From positions 101,577,853-101,641,852 of the forward strand of contig NC_133327.1 of NCBI RefSeq assembly GCF_042186555.1: 64,000 bases of DNA, written 5' to 3'. The position numbers were made by a program, and so were the translations under genes. The stretch's first letter is position 1; every line of letters starts with the position of its first letter. The notes under the pieces were generated by a model. It searched no databases. It was not told the origin of the DNA and saw only the letters and a program-made list of their open reading frames with translations. Source of the stretch: Aquarana catesbeiana. Its lineage: Eukaryota; Chordata; Amphibia; Anura; Ranidae. Shown one piece after another: positions 10,269 to 22,046 of the stretch.

Positions 10269-10657
10269 TTAAAGCGGAGTTCCACTCAAAAGTGGAAGCT
10301 CCACTGATCTGCTTCCCCCCCCTCTGGTGTCACATTTGGCAGGGGGGGAACAGGTACCTGTTTTTGACAGATACCTGTCCCTACTTCCTCGAAAGTTCAG
10401 CCCCCTCCTCCTTCCTCTGCCGCCGGGCAAGTTAGAAAGCACAGCGCGCTTAGCGCATGCGCAGTAGGGAACCTGTTGATTTCCCTTACCACGAATGGCA
10501 GCGCAAGCACACAAGAGTTGATATGAAAATCAGCTGGGGTGCTGACATCGCACGCTCCCTCGACAGGTAAGTGTCCTTTTATTAAAAGTCAGCAGCTACA
10601 GTATTTGTAGCTGATGACTTTTAATTATTTTTTTCATAGGCTGGAACACCGCTTCAA
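10269..10657. mobile_element. TTAA-type inverted-repeat element, family A, complete copy
   Basis: The left end is TTAA followed by AGCGGAGTTCCACTC. The right end is GGAACACCGCT followed by TCAA, which is an imperfect target copy. The right half carries the GTCAGCAGCTACAG / CTGATGACTTTTAA hairpin also seen at 158-192 and 15815-15850. 389 bp, non-coding. Confidence 0.75.
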
Positions 10658-11189
10658 ATACATATACATGATCTATTATTCTAGCCAAAGATCTTGAAAT
10701 GGGTGTAATGCAGTGAAGGAAATCATGTGATCCAGACACTTATGCTAGATAGCACAACCAGGCTCTGGACTTCCTAATGCCTCTCTCAGACTACACTGCA
10801 GTTCAGCAGTTGCAGCCTATGACCTTACAAAGCCTGTGATTAGACAGTGAAGAATAAAGTATAAAGTATTCAAAATAAATCATTGTGATTCTTGTCAGTA
10901 CATGTGGATTGCAGCAGATCTTGATTGGCTCCCAATGTTGTCCCTTCCTCTTCCAGTGAAAGTTCTACTGTACAAGTAACTATAGGGGGCTTATATCAAT
11001 AAAAGCTCAGGTACTTTTACTAGCTGTATGTAAAAATAAATATACTATTTTGTTAAAGAATCCATTACTGGATTAAAGCTGAAGTTTAGCTATTTTCTTT
11101 TTCTTTTTTTTTGCCCTATGGCTTCAGTGAGGTTTCTTATCTATAATCACAAATAAAAAAAATGCTGTGCTGTCCCTTTAAATGATTTT
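10658..11189. other. Non-coding stretch, no recognisable feature
   Basis: Ordinary AT-rich sequence with no open frame, inverted repeat or family motif that I can support. Confidence 0.35.
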
Positions 11190-11870
11190 GCTATAGTGCA
11201 TCAAAAGTATGTGTCCTTTAAAATCTTAAAACACCAATGCAGAAAATAGGCTGGTGATGCAACACCAATATAAAAATTAGTGAAAGTCAACATCCAGTAA
11301 ATGAGAGTTCACAACTTCAAATCATGAAACAAATATTCATGTCTATCCAGTAAAGTGATTTAAAACCACCACAACATACTGTATACAAGCCTGTTACCAA
11401 ATGGATATGGCCCCTAAATATCTTAGGTCATATGCACTTGTGTATCAATGGGTCATCATATAGGTAAATGGCCTTTGTAGCAATCTCCTGCCAGCTCAAA
11501 GATATCTCAGGGAATCAGCCATTGTATGGATCATACAAGATGAAGAAAGGGAACTCTACATTGTGTAAAATCACAAAGTATTCACAATGTATTAGGATTA
11601 AAATGCTACTTACAAACACAGAAGAATCCAAGAATTGGAAAAGCATTAAAAAATAATGACATCAGCTTCTAATCTTCACCCAATATATAGCGCGGAATTT
11701 TAATCACTTTACTGGATACGCATAAAGATTTGTTTCACAATTTGAGGTTGTAGACTGGATGTTGCGGACTTTCCCTAATTATTATTTTGATGTTGCATAT
11801 TTTCTGCGTTGGTGTTATAAGATATTAAAGGGCACATACTTTTGTTGCACTACAACAATATCACGTAAAG
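11190..11870. repeat. Foldback (large inverted repeat), arms about 180 nt
   Basis: The left arm, about 11190-11370 (TAGTGCATCAAAAGTATGTG, ATGCAGAAAATAGGC, CATGAAACAAATATTCATG, CCAGTAAAGTGATT), is mirrored on the opposite strand by about 11695-11870 (AATCACTTTACTGGATACG, AGATTTGTTTCACAATTTG, ATATTTTCTGCGTTGG, CACATACTTTTGTTGCACTA). About 320 nt separates the arms. The open frame running through the right arm is a shadow. It may be a decayed inverted terminal-repeat pair of the kind PLEs leave, or a foldback MITE. Confidence 0.65.
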
Positions 11871-12002
11871 GGGATGTTGCAAATTTTCTGTTTATGATTG
11901 GTGCTACTTTGTATTTTGTTATTTTTGCAAGCAGCATCCTATATTCTATACTTATATTTTTTGGGGGTGGTATTGTGTGTGGAATGGACAATTTTGTTGT
12001 AC

Positions 12003-12530
12003 TTACCTGTAATGAAGTACTGTATATCCCAATGCCATACAGGCTGCTGGATCTTGAGAAATCTTCTGCTGGTCTGTCTCATCTTCCTCCTGTCAATGAA
12101 CTTCAAGCATTTAGGAGTTTAATAGCTTTGGACCCCAGGCTGAGCTGCTGTGAAAAAAGCTCCCGACAAGCAGCCACCCCTCCTTCCTCCTCTAATGAGA
12201 ACTTTACTTTGATTGCATTCACTGCCTGTAGCATGATCTGTGAGTGGGAGAGAGTCTGATGAGTCACATTATTTCCTCCATTCACAGATCATCTTATATG
12301 CAGTAAAACCAATCAAACTTTTCTCAAAGGAGGAGGAGGGGGTGGGTCCTCGTTGGGAGTTTTTTTTTTTACAGCAGCTTAACCGAAAGCCTGAAGCTAT
12401 TACTCGCCAGTGCACCAAATGTTCATTCACAGAAAGAGCATAGAGCAGCCCAGCAACAAGAATTTCTCAAAGATTCAGCAGCTTGTATTGCATGGGACAT
12501 CCATCATTACAGGTAATTTAAAGGATAAGT
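12003..12530. repeat. Foldback element, arms about 250 nt
   Basis: The left arm starts ACTTACCTGTAATGAAG (12000-12016) and the right arm ends CATCATTACAGGTAATT (12506-12522). Inner landmarks pair across the centre at about 12262: CATGATCTGTGAGTGGGAG against CTCCATTCACAGATCAT, and CTCCTCTAATGAGAACTTT against TTCTCAAAGGAGGAGG. The two arms are diverged, so this is old. No coding function; open frames on both strands mirror each other. Confidence 0.7.
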
Positions 12531-13288
12531 TAACCTTTAAAAACAAAATGCAATCTTTTTGCAGGTAAAAAAATGTGAATTATTTATTTTATTGGGAGCC
12601 TGGAAAGCTATGCAGGGCTTTTGCAGGTCTGTGTGTAAGCTGTATATTATAAAGATGCCCTGCGCCTATCCCACCACAGCTCTCTATTTAAAACAGTGTG
12701 ATCAATTAGGACAACTAATGACTTGAAATGTTTAAGAGAGGCCGCAACCTAGTGAATCTGAACACAAGGCTCAACAAGAAATAAAGTAAATAAGTAAAAC
12801 TGGTGCGCTCCTCCGCTTATCCAAACCATACGTGAAATAACCCAAGTCTTCAAATCTATAATGTGAATACAATGCAAACATTAATCAATACATAAATATA
12901 GCCCTTTATAATTGGAAAAAAAGTTCATAAGTGACACTTCATGTGCAGACATCTAAACAAAAGGATCAGATCCTATAACGAAGATCTAGCAAATGTCTGT
13001 GTCCTGAACAGGACATGACAAATAGTGCGCAGATGAATGCCTTCACCACATATAGTGCACGCCTCTTACCAGACATATTTGATCTCAAGTGATAGAGATC
13101 TCACTCACTTGAGGTATATCCAAAAAAGCTTAGTAGCGGCAAGAAACCTTCCGTTCCACTCTCGATCAGACTGACAATCCTGAGGTATTAGGTAAATGGA
13201 AGTCGACAACTGCAATCAGCAGGTGGCATGGAGCATGACCAAAAAAGAACATCGGTGAGCCAGGGAGGTGGGGGGGGGGGGCAGTGGA
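12531..13288. other. Non-coding; part resembles PLE terminal-repeat style sequence
   Basis: 12770-13260 contains the low-GC, repetitive style (GGTGCGCTCCTCCGCTTATC, ATACGTGAAATAAC, AATAGTGCGCAGATG) typical of the PLE terminal repeats elsewhere in this window, but no RT, ribozyme core or inverted partner is visible. Assignment not secure. Confidence 0.25.
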
Positions 13289-13342
13289 TTTGTAACATGT
13301 TACATGTTACACCCTGAATATGGGTGTAACATGTTACAAAAG
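13289..13342. repeat. Perfect hairpin with nested palindromes
   Basis: CATGTTACACCC and GGGTGTAACATG pair over 12 bp around the loop TGAATAT. Each arm also contains the palindrome TAACATGTTA. Position is right after a G run at about 13269-13280. Role unknown. Confidence 0.6.
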
Positions 13343-14260
13343 ATTAATTTATCATTTAACTCACTAAAGCTGTAGAACAAACAAACAAAAAAAAACTAAA
13401 CTGCAGCTTCAAATACTGTTGCATCTGAAGAAATGCAAGACAAACCAGGTCAAATGCAGCCTCTGAACTGTCATATAAATGACTCCATTAACATCATAGT
13501 AAATCTGCTAACCTGTCTATGTCTTATGCTTCAAGAGCATGCCAAATGCATAAAAATTACTTACTACACAAGCCTTTAGTCAGGTGTCTTGTGTGCCAGA
13601 CAGTGGCGACTGGTGCTAAACTTTTTTTTTTTTTGAGGGGGCACCGTATTCTTCTCCCGGTAAACCTGGTCATCTTTAGATCCGCCTCCTGTCCTGATTG
13701 GCGGGGAGGAGAAGCCAGAAACCAATAGCGAATATGTGCTCTGCGCCCCGAGCCCAACCTTTTTCAAGCCAATTAGAACCTCAGGCTCTAATCATGTGCT
13801 ATGAGTCTGGCCCCCGCATGCAAGCCAGCATGCAAACTAGGGGGGCAGCGCCCCTGTGCTCCTTATGGACCAGCCGCTATTAGTGAAGATTCCTCTTCTC
13901 ACCACAAATGGGTACATCTTCATCATTTTCCTATCTACTGGGAATGCCCTGTGGCTTAAAAAATAGTGTCCACATACTTCATCCATCCATACTCATTTCA
14001 TAAAGTATGCCTTTGTGCAAAATGCACTCTAGTTTTATATACCCAGCTTTTGCAAAGGATGTTCACTTCCTCAAAAGGAATGCAAGTTTTTAAGTGTATC
14101 CTTTTATAAATAGTGTACAATTTTGAGTATTATGCAGGCTGACACTCTCCGTATTAAACGTTCTGTGACTAACTGATGAAACTGAAACCAGTCTGGCAAC
14201 TAGCATTTTCAGAAGAAGGCTACTAATAACAGCACCTACTTCTCTCCTGCCAGGTGTACC
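13343..14260. other. Non-coding stretch, no recognisable gene
   Basis: It includes a patch at about 13600-13880 (GTGGCGACTGGTGCTAAA, then a T run and GAGGGGGCACC) that reads like an old dispersed repeat. The open frames there are short and without domain content. Confidence 0.3.
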
Positions 14261-15395
14261 TTAACCACTTTCCGCCCGCCGGCTGTCATATGATGACCTT
14301 GACTTTGAGCCGGGATATCTGAATGATGCCTGTAGTTATAGGCATCATTCAGATATCGCCTTTTAGAGCCGGCGATTCCCTACACCATAAGAATGATCAT
14401 AGCGGCTGGTCAGCCACATGATCATTCTTACGGGCGGCGAAAGGGGACGTCTACCGACTCACCCCCGCCATCGGTGAGCCGCCGGCCCCAGATGCTGACC
14501 ATAGATATTTCAGGCAGACCAGATGGTTCCCAGAGTTTCTATGATTATTCGGAGGCCGGGAGCAATGTTATGATGTCACGCCCGGCCTCTGCATTCAAAC
14601 AAACGGTGCCACCTCGGCTGGGAAGGTGAGATCATTTTTTTATCTTATTTCAGGCTTCCCAGCCTAGAGGTGAGAAGTGGGGTCTTATTGACCCCATATC
14701 TCACTGTAAAGAGCACCTGTCATGCTTATTCCTATTACAAGGGATGTTTACATTGCTTGTAATAGGAATAAACGTGCTAAAAAAAAAAGTGTCAAAATAG
14801 AAAAATAAAAGTAGAATGAAAAAAAAAAAAAAATTAAAGCGCACCCTTTCCTCTACTGCTCGCACGCAGAAGTGAACGCATACGTAAGTCCTGCCCACAT
14901 ATGAAAACGGTGTTCAAACCACATATGTGAGGTATCACCACAAACGTTAGAGCAATAATTATAGCCCTAGACCTCCTCTGTAACTCAAAACATGTAACCA
15001 GTAAAACATTATAAAGCGTTGCTTATGGGGATTTTTAAGTTTGGCGCCATTCCACAAGCGCGTGCAATTTTGAAGTGTGACATGATGGTTATCTATTTAC
15101 TCGGCGTAACATCATCTTTCACATTATGCAAAAAAATTGGGCTAACTTTACTGTTTTGTTTTTTTTTTAAGCTTGAAACTGTTTATTTTCCCAAAAAAAA
15201 CGCATTTGAAAAATTGCTGCGCAAATACCGTGTGAGATAAAAAGTTGCAACAACTGCCATTGTATTTTTTAGGGTCTCTGCTAAAAAAAAAAATACATAT
15301 TATTTGGGGGTTCTGAGTAATTTTTTAGCAAAAAATTTATGATTTTTACATATAGGAGAGAGATGTCAGAATTGGCCTGGGTGGCAAGTGGTTAA
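14261..15395. mobile_element. TTAA-type non-autonomous DNA element, about 1.1 kb
   Basis: The left end is TTAA-CCACTTTCCGCCC and the right end is GGGTGGCAAGTGG-TTAA, with inverted termini and a TTAA target on both sides (14261-14264 and 15392-15395). Internal hairpins include GAATGATGCC...GGCATCATTC (14321-14350) and CTTATTCCTATTACAAG...CTTGTAATAGGAATAA (14726-14771). No transposase frame exists. The right TTAA is also the left TTAA of the next element. Confidence 0.75.
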
Positions 15396-15881
15396 AGCGG
15401 AGTTCCACCCAAAAGTGGAACTTCCACTTTAAGCACTCCCCCCCCTTACATGTCACATTTGGCATGTAATTTTTTGGGGAAGGAGTGGGTGACTACTTTA
15501 GAGAGGGACTTTCTGTCCCACTTCCTCCTTCCGCCCACGGGCCACCTAGGCGACGCCTCCTCTTCCCTAGGTGGCGCCTCCCTCTCGGCAATCTTCTGGG
15601 ACACGTGACAGGTCCCAGAAGATTGCCTGTACACTGGGAGAGCGCAGCGTGACTCGTGCATGCGCAGTGCGCGCCTGGCCGTAAAGCTGCAAGCTGTCAC
15701 GACCAGAGGCCCACAGTTCCAATGGATGCTCCGAGGAAAGGAGAGGGAGAGGAGCGGGGCTCCGTGCGGCTGCATTGCTGGACCGTGGAACAGGTAAGTG
15801 TCTGTTTATTAAAAGTCAGCAGCTAAACTTTTTGTAGCTACTGACTTTTAATAAAAAAAAAAGCCTGGAACTCCGCTTTAA
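15392..15881. mobile_element. TTAA-type inverted-repeat element, family A, best-preserved copy
   Basis: It begins TTAA-AGCGGAGTTCCACCC and ends GGAACTCCGCT-TTAA (15878-15881), with matching inverted termini and intact TTAA on both sides. Directly inside the left terminus a second small hairpin AAAGTGGAACTTCCACTTT is present. The right half has the GTCAGCAGCTA / TAGCTACTGACTTTTA hairpin common to the family. Non-coding, 490 bp. Confidence 0.85.
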
Positions 15882-15929
15882 AGGCCACATCCAGGGAAAA
15901 TATTTGTTTGTGATTTTAGCTGCATTTTG

Positions 15930-16310
15930 GCCTCATTTACATGGGACGTATCCATGTGTACCCCATGCAAGGGCCATGTTTAAACGCATAGCCCGAGGAT
16001 GAACAGGTGTTCCATGCATCCCCATGCAGGCAGTCCCATTGATTACTATTGGGATGCAGCTGCTGCATGGAAATTGCCCCTGCTCCCGATTTGACATTCA
16101 TGCAGGTACTGGTGCATAGCCCCAAATGTAGTGCACCCATAAGGATGACAAATTGGGAGCATTGGCTGTGTTTGTGCAGATGCTGCATCCCAATATACAT
16201 CAATGGGACTGCCAGCGGGGGGATGCATGGAACACCTGTGCATCCCCGGGCCATGTGCATAAACATGAAGTACGCATTGATACACCCTGTGTGAACGAGG
16301 ACTTAGGCTT
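15930..16310. mobile_element. Palindromic MITE-like element
   Basis: An almost complete inverted repeat. Left-arm words ATGGGACGTA, GAACAGGTGTTCCATGCATC, GGCAGTCCCATTGAT and TTGGGATGCAGC are mirrored by GCTGCATCCCAATATA, ATCAATGGGACTGCC, GATGCATGGAACACCTGT and CTGTGTGAACGAGG. The centre is near 16120. Similar CCCATTGA / TCAATGGG hairpins are typical of Harbinger-like MITEs, but the target duplication is not clear here. Confidence 0.65.
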
Positions 16311-16561
16311 TAAATTAAATTTTTTTCCTCCCTCTTTTCCTGTTTAGTTATTTTTAAGAAAATAATCTCATTGAGATTCTCAATTAGAAACTGTATTTTA
16401 TCTAGATAAGAGGCTTGATAAGTCTTTACTGATATCTCTAGGAAAAAGAGATTTTACAGACGATGCTGGCTAAGGAGAACTGAACTGATGCTGCATTTGA
16501 ACAATTGTTTAGGAATAATAAATGCATCATTTTTTTATTATTGTCTTCATTGTTGTTGTTA

Positions 16562-16690
16562 TTATTATTATTTGTGCCCTTTGTCCACAAAGTGGGTGAC
16601 TAAGGACCATTACCTTTTACCCATTTCCAATAGATTTCTTGGCTAGGCTGGGATTCAAACTCAGGATCTCTCACTCTCATAATTATAATA
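16562..16690 (-). repeat. Possible 5'-truncated tRNA-derived SINE
   Basis: On the reverse strand GAGTTTGAATCCCAGCC (about 16648-16664) resembles an RNA polymerase III B box, and the element ends in an (AAT)n tail seen as ATTATTATTATT at 16559-16571. The tRNA-like head is not visible. Confidence 0.3.
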
Positions 16691-18944
16691 ATAATCAACA
16701 TCATCATCATAAAATATAATACAAAATAAAATAGAAACAGGCAAGGATGAAATGACAATAATTCCTTTTACCAAGTAATTATCCATTTATTCCATGACAC
16801 TTTATTTTCTTTGCAACTTGCATTTTTTTATTTTCCTTTTCGGTATTACCAATATGATTTTTGAAAAATGCCAGATATTTTTTTCTGCCTTCTTGTCATT
16901 GTGGTCCAACCAGGTCATTAATAGTGTCTGCAATAAAACAAGTAAGAGATAACAAAGGTTCTCTGCACTAATATATATATTTATAAGCAGAATGAACCTT
17001 TGTCTGGACCCCGTATAAAAGTGGCTGCTAGGAATGCAAATTGTTCAGATAATCATCATCTTGTTTCTGCTCCTGGTTTAATGATACCACAGTGCTCACA
17101 AAGTGCCTTAGGATACACTGCTTGCTTTAAAAGAAACCTCATTGTGAAAGGATCCGTGGTGGTATATTGTGTGTCATGGCAATCCATAAAGAATGCAATT
17201 TCCCTTAATTGTCATGAGCTGAGAAATATCTTGCACAGAACCATCCCTGTAGAATATGGTCTTAAGCCGGTATATTAAACCTGACAGTCTGTCCCAATAA
17301 AAGTTACAACAATGGCAGAATATTATTTTGTTAGGATTTACAATACATACAGGACATAGAGTAGATAGGTTCAGCGAGATGAGTGTTTTTAGGCCGTACA
17401 GCACTATTTTCATGCAAGCTGACTCGTATAAAAAAAGGTTGTACAACTGACTTCATTTACTTCTAGAGTTCTCAAATTTGTTCCCTTGGCGGTAATATTG
17501 TGCTTGTTGTAGAGAGAGGGAGAGAAAAATCCAATATCCTTTAAAAATACACATTGGAAATAGCCTATATAGCAATATATAGATAATTTCCTAATTTAAA
17601 ATTTTCCCAGAATAGTTAATATTTGTCTTTTGCATACTAAAGGTTCTTGTCAGATCTTATTTTTCACATAGCGTTGAGATTGTAAGCCCTTATGGAGAGG
17701 GTCAATATTCCTATGGTGGGATCTGTGCTTACAAGCAATCCAAGCACAGGCCTCATCCTTATTCTGTAATTCTGTAGGCAAGCTTACAAGTCAATGGCGC
17801 TGATCACAGTCTGGGCAATGTGAAGGATATTTTTTTAACTAAACATATGGTGTCATTTTTCATTTTTTGCAGACTGTATTGGATTTTTATGGCTCTGCAC
17901 ATATAATGACAATCCTATAAATTGTATAACTGCTCAGTTTATATTATAGGAGGAATGAGAAAACCTTAGAGCACCCAAATATACAGAATACAAAAGACAA
18001 GCAAAGACTATTATGGGCAGATCTCACCACCCTGTCCCCGGGGATATAAGAAGCAGGTGATTCAGCCTAGCAGACCTAGTACTTAAATAGTATTTTTAGT
18101 ATTTTGCCTTTTAATATGTCTGAGAAGAGAAATGAGCTTGCTACTGGGCCACGACAATCATTAGCAGTCTCATTGACCAGTAGTAAAGAGGTGAAGGTAG
18201 AAAGAGGCAGAACTAAGCTTTCAACTAAAGAAGCTCTTGCATATGTACATATTATTTCAGGAAAATCTAAATGGTGATAGCTGCCAATAACAATAGCTAG
18301 CTAATTAATAAAGATTTTCCACAGTTTTGTCCACCATTTTTTCCAAAACATACACCATCCAAAACCTAGCATATTTTATTGTTTTCAATAGAGGGATTGT
18401 AGAGAAGGAATTTTTTAAAGGAGACAGAATTGTCTACGTTGGACCTCCCAGCAATGTATAGTTTTCCACCTTTTTTTAAACAAATCTTCTTATGACCATG
18501 TTTTCAATTTTATTTTTATGGGTAGAGGTTTCATGGTGATATAAGAAGCTTGGAACACAATCAATTTTTTTGCTAATCTTTATAAATAGTCTCCTTAGTA
18601 ATAATTAACATTTTTTAAGTGTGCTTAAATATTTCTATTTAATCAGGAGGTCCCTTACTTTCTTACAGAAGCTACCAAAGTGTATTTGATTGATTATATT
18701 ACAGATCAAGGGAGAGCTCTGATGTTCCCATATCTCTGCTCTGAGACTACTGGCAGCATTTACATGATGAATAATTTAATTCATATGTGAATTAACATTG
18801 TATTACTGATGGTCTTGTGCTGTTCCCCTGTTGTAAGTTCTCACTATCACATTTTGATAAAATGTCTACCTTTTTACATTACAAATATCATTAACTAGTC
18901 TACCCTTTTGGTACACATGGACATTTTTAGTGTGCCTGTGGTAT
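16691..18944. other. Anonymous non-coding DNA
   Basis: More than 2 kb of AT-rich sequence without a supported gene, RNA or mobile element. A short phrase GAGATTGTAAGCCCTTATGG (17677-17696) resembles the tail region of the SINE at 32582-32915, so a small SINE relic is possible. Open frames at 17000-17446 have no recognised domain. Confidence 0.35.
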
Positions 18945-19249
18945 CTAGACAAAAAAACAGCAAGAAGGGTACACCAGCTTAGTGCATTACCTCAAATACC
19001 ATTTATTGATAAAAAGAATACACTCACAAAACTGTATAATCATGAGCATAAATGAAGCATAGAATTGTGTCTCTTGGTGCCTTCAAAGTCTGTATAACCA
19101 ATAAAAAAGACATTTGCAATACTATACTGCACAAAGAAAGTATTCTAACATGTTTCAAGGGATATACCTTCTTAATCAGAGCTTTGCTTATACAGTTTTG
19201 TGAGTGTATATATAGTACTCTACACTCTTCTGGCTGTGTTTTTGTCTAG
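18945..19249 (-). mobile_element. Decayed PLE-type terminal-repeat fragment
   Basis: The segment is bounded by CTAGACAAAAAAACAGC (18945-18961) and its inverted counterpart GCTGTGTTTTTGTCTAG (19233-19249). On the reverse strand it contains a decayed hammerhead-like string at 19148-19183: CTGATTA, then an AAGG...CCTT stem, then GAAACATGT. The same layout occurs in the PLE terminal repeats at 47711, 52811 and 57412. No protein remains. Confidence 0.45.
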
Positions 19250-20353
19250 AATCCAGGATTTCCTCTATCTGAAGAGGCCTGGGAAGTTGTGAGTGGATCC
19301 TTGGCACTGTATAGATTGACCAACTTCCTAGACTATAAGCATGTCAGCTTTTAGTCAAGTTCCTTCACTATGGCCTTTTAACACTTGTGTGCTGGCCTGT
19401 TGTTTGTATTACATTTTGCCTATAGTATGTTTATGACATACAAAGATTAACCCTAGAGGGGGTTATGATGTTTTACAGAATGTCTAATTTAGTGATCAGC
19501 TTCAAGTTTGTATACATATTATATGTTTTATCTTGATATCACATTTGTGAGACAGCCTAACAGTTTGTAACTCACAGATGAGCTGGCTCACCTAGAGATC
19601 AAGAGATACATATATTGCTCTGTAAGATCTATTAAAGTCTTGAGTAGAAGGTAGCACATAAAATAAACTAAGCTGCCCAAAATACCAAAAAAAAAAATTA
19701 CACACAAACCCCTGAATCATAGAAATGAATCATATTTTAAGTAAATTGAAAAAAAAAGCAGCTCAATATGGAAATTTGCAAGTTCCTGCTTTGGTGAGAT
19801 TTTGCCAGTGAACAATTTTGTGGCAAAATTAATTTAGCCAGAATTACTCTGCTTATCTATATATACAAGTTTTCTTGTGGATGGAAGATCTTAGATTTTA
19901 AGCTTTGCACATTGCTTGTTTTGCAAGGTTGTTGTTTTTTTTTTGATTAGGAATTCAAAGTTTAAAGGCTAATTCAAAGGCTTTTTTCCCCTAAACTCCA
20001 GATCTCCTATGTATCAATATACCATTAATATACCTTGGTTACAGAAAAATAAAAGCGTTCTTTGATTTTTAGCGCAAGGCCTTACCTTAGCCCTTTCTGT
20101 GTTCCATAGAAAGCTTTAACGACTTCATAGTAGATATTGGACTTAAGAGCCAGTAAGACATAGGAAGGAGTTTACCAGCTGAACTCATTAACACACACAT
20201 AGTGTATGGCCAGCTTTATACAAGCACATAGGAAGGAGCAGACAGGGACACTCAGCTGTCAGGCCCTGTTTATATCTCTGCATAGTTGGAACTCACATTC
20301 CTGCATGCAATTTTTTTGGGGGGTGTTTTTGATTGTTATTTTGCTCGTCACAC
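19250..20353. other. Anonymous non-coding DNA
   Basis: No supported gene, RNA or mobile element. Only short frames and simple T/A runs. Confidence 0.35.
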
Positions 20354-20389
20354 CTAGGGCAGCCCATTCACTTGAATGGGCTGCCCTAG
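20354..20389. repeat. Perfect 17-bp hairpin
   Basis: CTAGGGCAGCCCATTCA is followed after CT by its exact reverse complement TGAATGGGCTGCCCTAG. Such CCCATTCA/TGAATGGG hairpins are common inside MITEs, and 20265-20500 may be a decayed one, but terminal repeats are not clear. Confidence 0.7.
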
Positions 20390-20883
20390 CTCAACAATCA
20401 TCCCAAAGAATCTCCAGAACTTTTTTTGGGAGAAGTGTGGTGTGTTTTTTACAGTGCTTTTTGGTGCATTTACAGCGTGTTTCTTAAACTCTGTATCCAA
20501 TCAGGCAGGCCCTTGCACTACATAGTTGATGATGGATCTAAAGGAGATTATACAATCAGATTGTAGAATGTACAATGAGCTTTACAGAACCCAAGACCTA
20601 CTTCTCCTGTTTTCAATATTACCCCTCTATCCACATAGGTTATTATCTGATCACTCAGCTCCTGCACACTCTGTAAAATGAACAATCACTGCCTGTCTAT
20701 TTAGTGATAACAATATTCACTGATTGCATTCGAAAAACATGCACCTGATAAGGGGTGGTAGTGATGTGCAGGAGTAGGAAGGTAGATGATTTAGGGTGTG
20801 TTACATGGGAAAAAAATATAATTTATTGATACAAAACCTATTTTGTGTGAATAAAATCAGCACATTACACTTAACAGAGGCAA

Positions 20884-22046
20884 TTAAAGTGATATTAAAG
20901 GCAAAATTATTATTTTTTTAATCACAAACATGTTATACTTACCTGCTCTGTGCAGTGGTTTTGCACAGAGCAGCCCCGATCCTCCTCTTCTTGGCCTGCC
21001 GATGGTGCTCCTGGCTCCTCCCTTCTGTTGAGTGCCCCCACAGCAAGCAGCTTGCAATGGGGAAATGGGTGAGACCTCGTGACCTGCCAAAAAAATATAA
21101 ACTACCGTGAACTAAAAACTGAAAAAGCTGCCTGCACTTCTCACACTTCCCCACAATGTGAAAAAACAAATGTATATAAATGTGCCGCGCTACTCCTAAC
21201 CAACAATCAATACAAGCTAAGCTGTAAGGTAATCTGGATATGTGTAACATAAAACAGTGAATTACAAAATAATCCAATCATAATATAAAGTGCTCGTAAA
21301 ATAATAATCCAATCTTAATGTAAAGTGCTCGTGCTCCGTGAATCACACACAGTCCATAATGATATGAATATAATCAACACAGTCCATATAAAGTGATAAG
21401 GTGTCTTCATGCAATGTGCACTCCTCCCCCTTCAGTTGTACCCTCACCTTAAGGGCTTAGAAAATAAGCCAAAAGATGTTTTCAGCAGATATCCTGCACC
21501 ATCCTTCTATCTCCTATAAGTATACTGGCTGCTGTGTGCTGGTACTCCTCCCTGGTCACCTCTTGCTCCTGATAATAGCCCAGCCTTAAGAGGATACCAG
21601 TTTTCTCCTGGTCACTTCCAATAAGCCTCATAATTACTTAGCAATGCTGCATTTGAATCTTTTCCCTGCCCACTCAGACACTGTATAGTAATGTAACACC
21701 CATTACATTTATATACAGCTTGCAATGGTGTGCAGGTATGCAGGTGTACTCTTGAATTGCTGCTCTGCATGTCCATTCAGGCACGGAGCCGCGGCTCACT
21801 CTCTCTCCTCTTTGGCTCTCTGGCTGTCATTGACAGCAACAGGAGCCAATGGCTCCCACTGCCGTCTCAGCCAATGAGGAGGGAGAGTCCCCAGAGAGCC
21901 AATCCTCTCCTGCACAACGATGGATCAAGCGGGATCTCTGGTAAGTACTGGGGGGGCTGGGGGGACTGCTTCACACAGAAGGTTTTTTACCTTCACGGAT
22001 ATTATCCATGAAGGTAAGAAACCTTCAGCCTTTAGAACCACGTTAA
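20884..22046. mobile_element. TTAA-type element, family D, interrupted
   Basis: The left end is TTAA-AGTGATATTAAAGGC and the right end is GCCTTTAGAACCACG-TTAA, inverted with mismatches. Just inside the right end a hairpin CCTTCACGGATATTATCCATGAAGG-like structure is present (21991-22015). About 21090-21720 looks foreign to the element: it is low-GC sequence with repeated AAAGTGCTCGT words, similar in style to PLE terminal repeats. So this is probably a TTAA element carrying a later insertion. Confidence 0.5.

Noticed and set aside
11759..12259. Plus-strand open frame of about 166 codons with hydrophobic N-terminal part
   Set aside because: It begins with a non-ATG or weak start inside one foldback arm and runs into another foldback. 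The composition reflects T-rich repeat DNA, and there is no recognisable domain.
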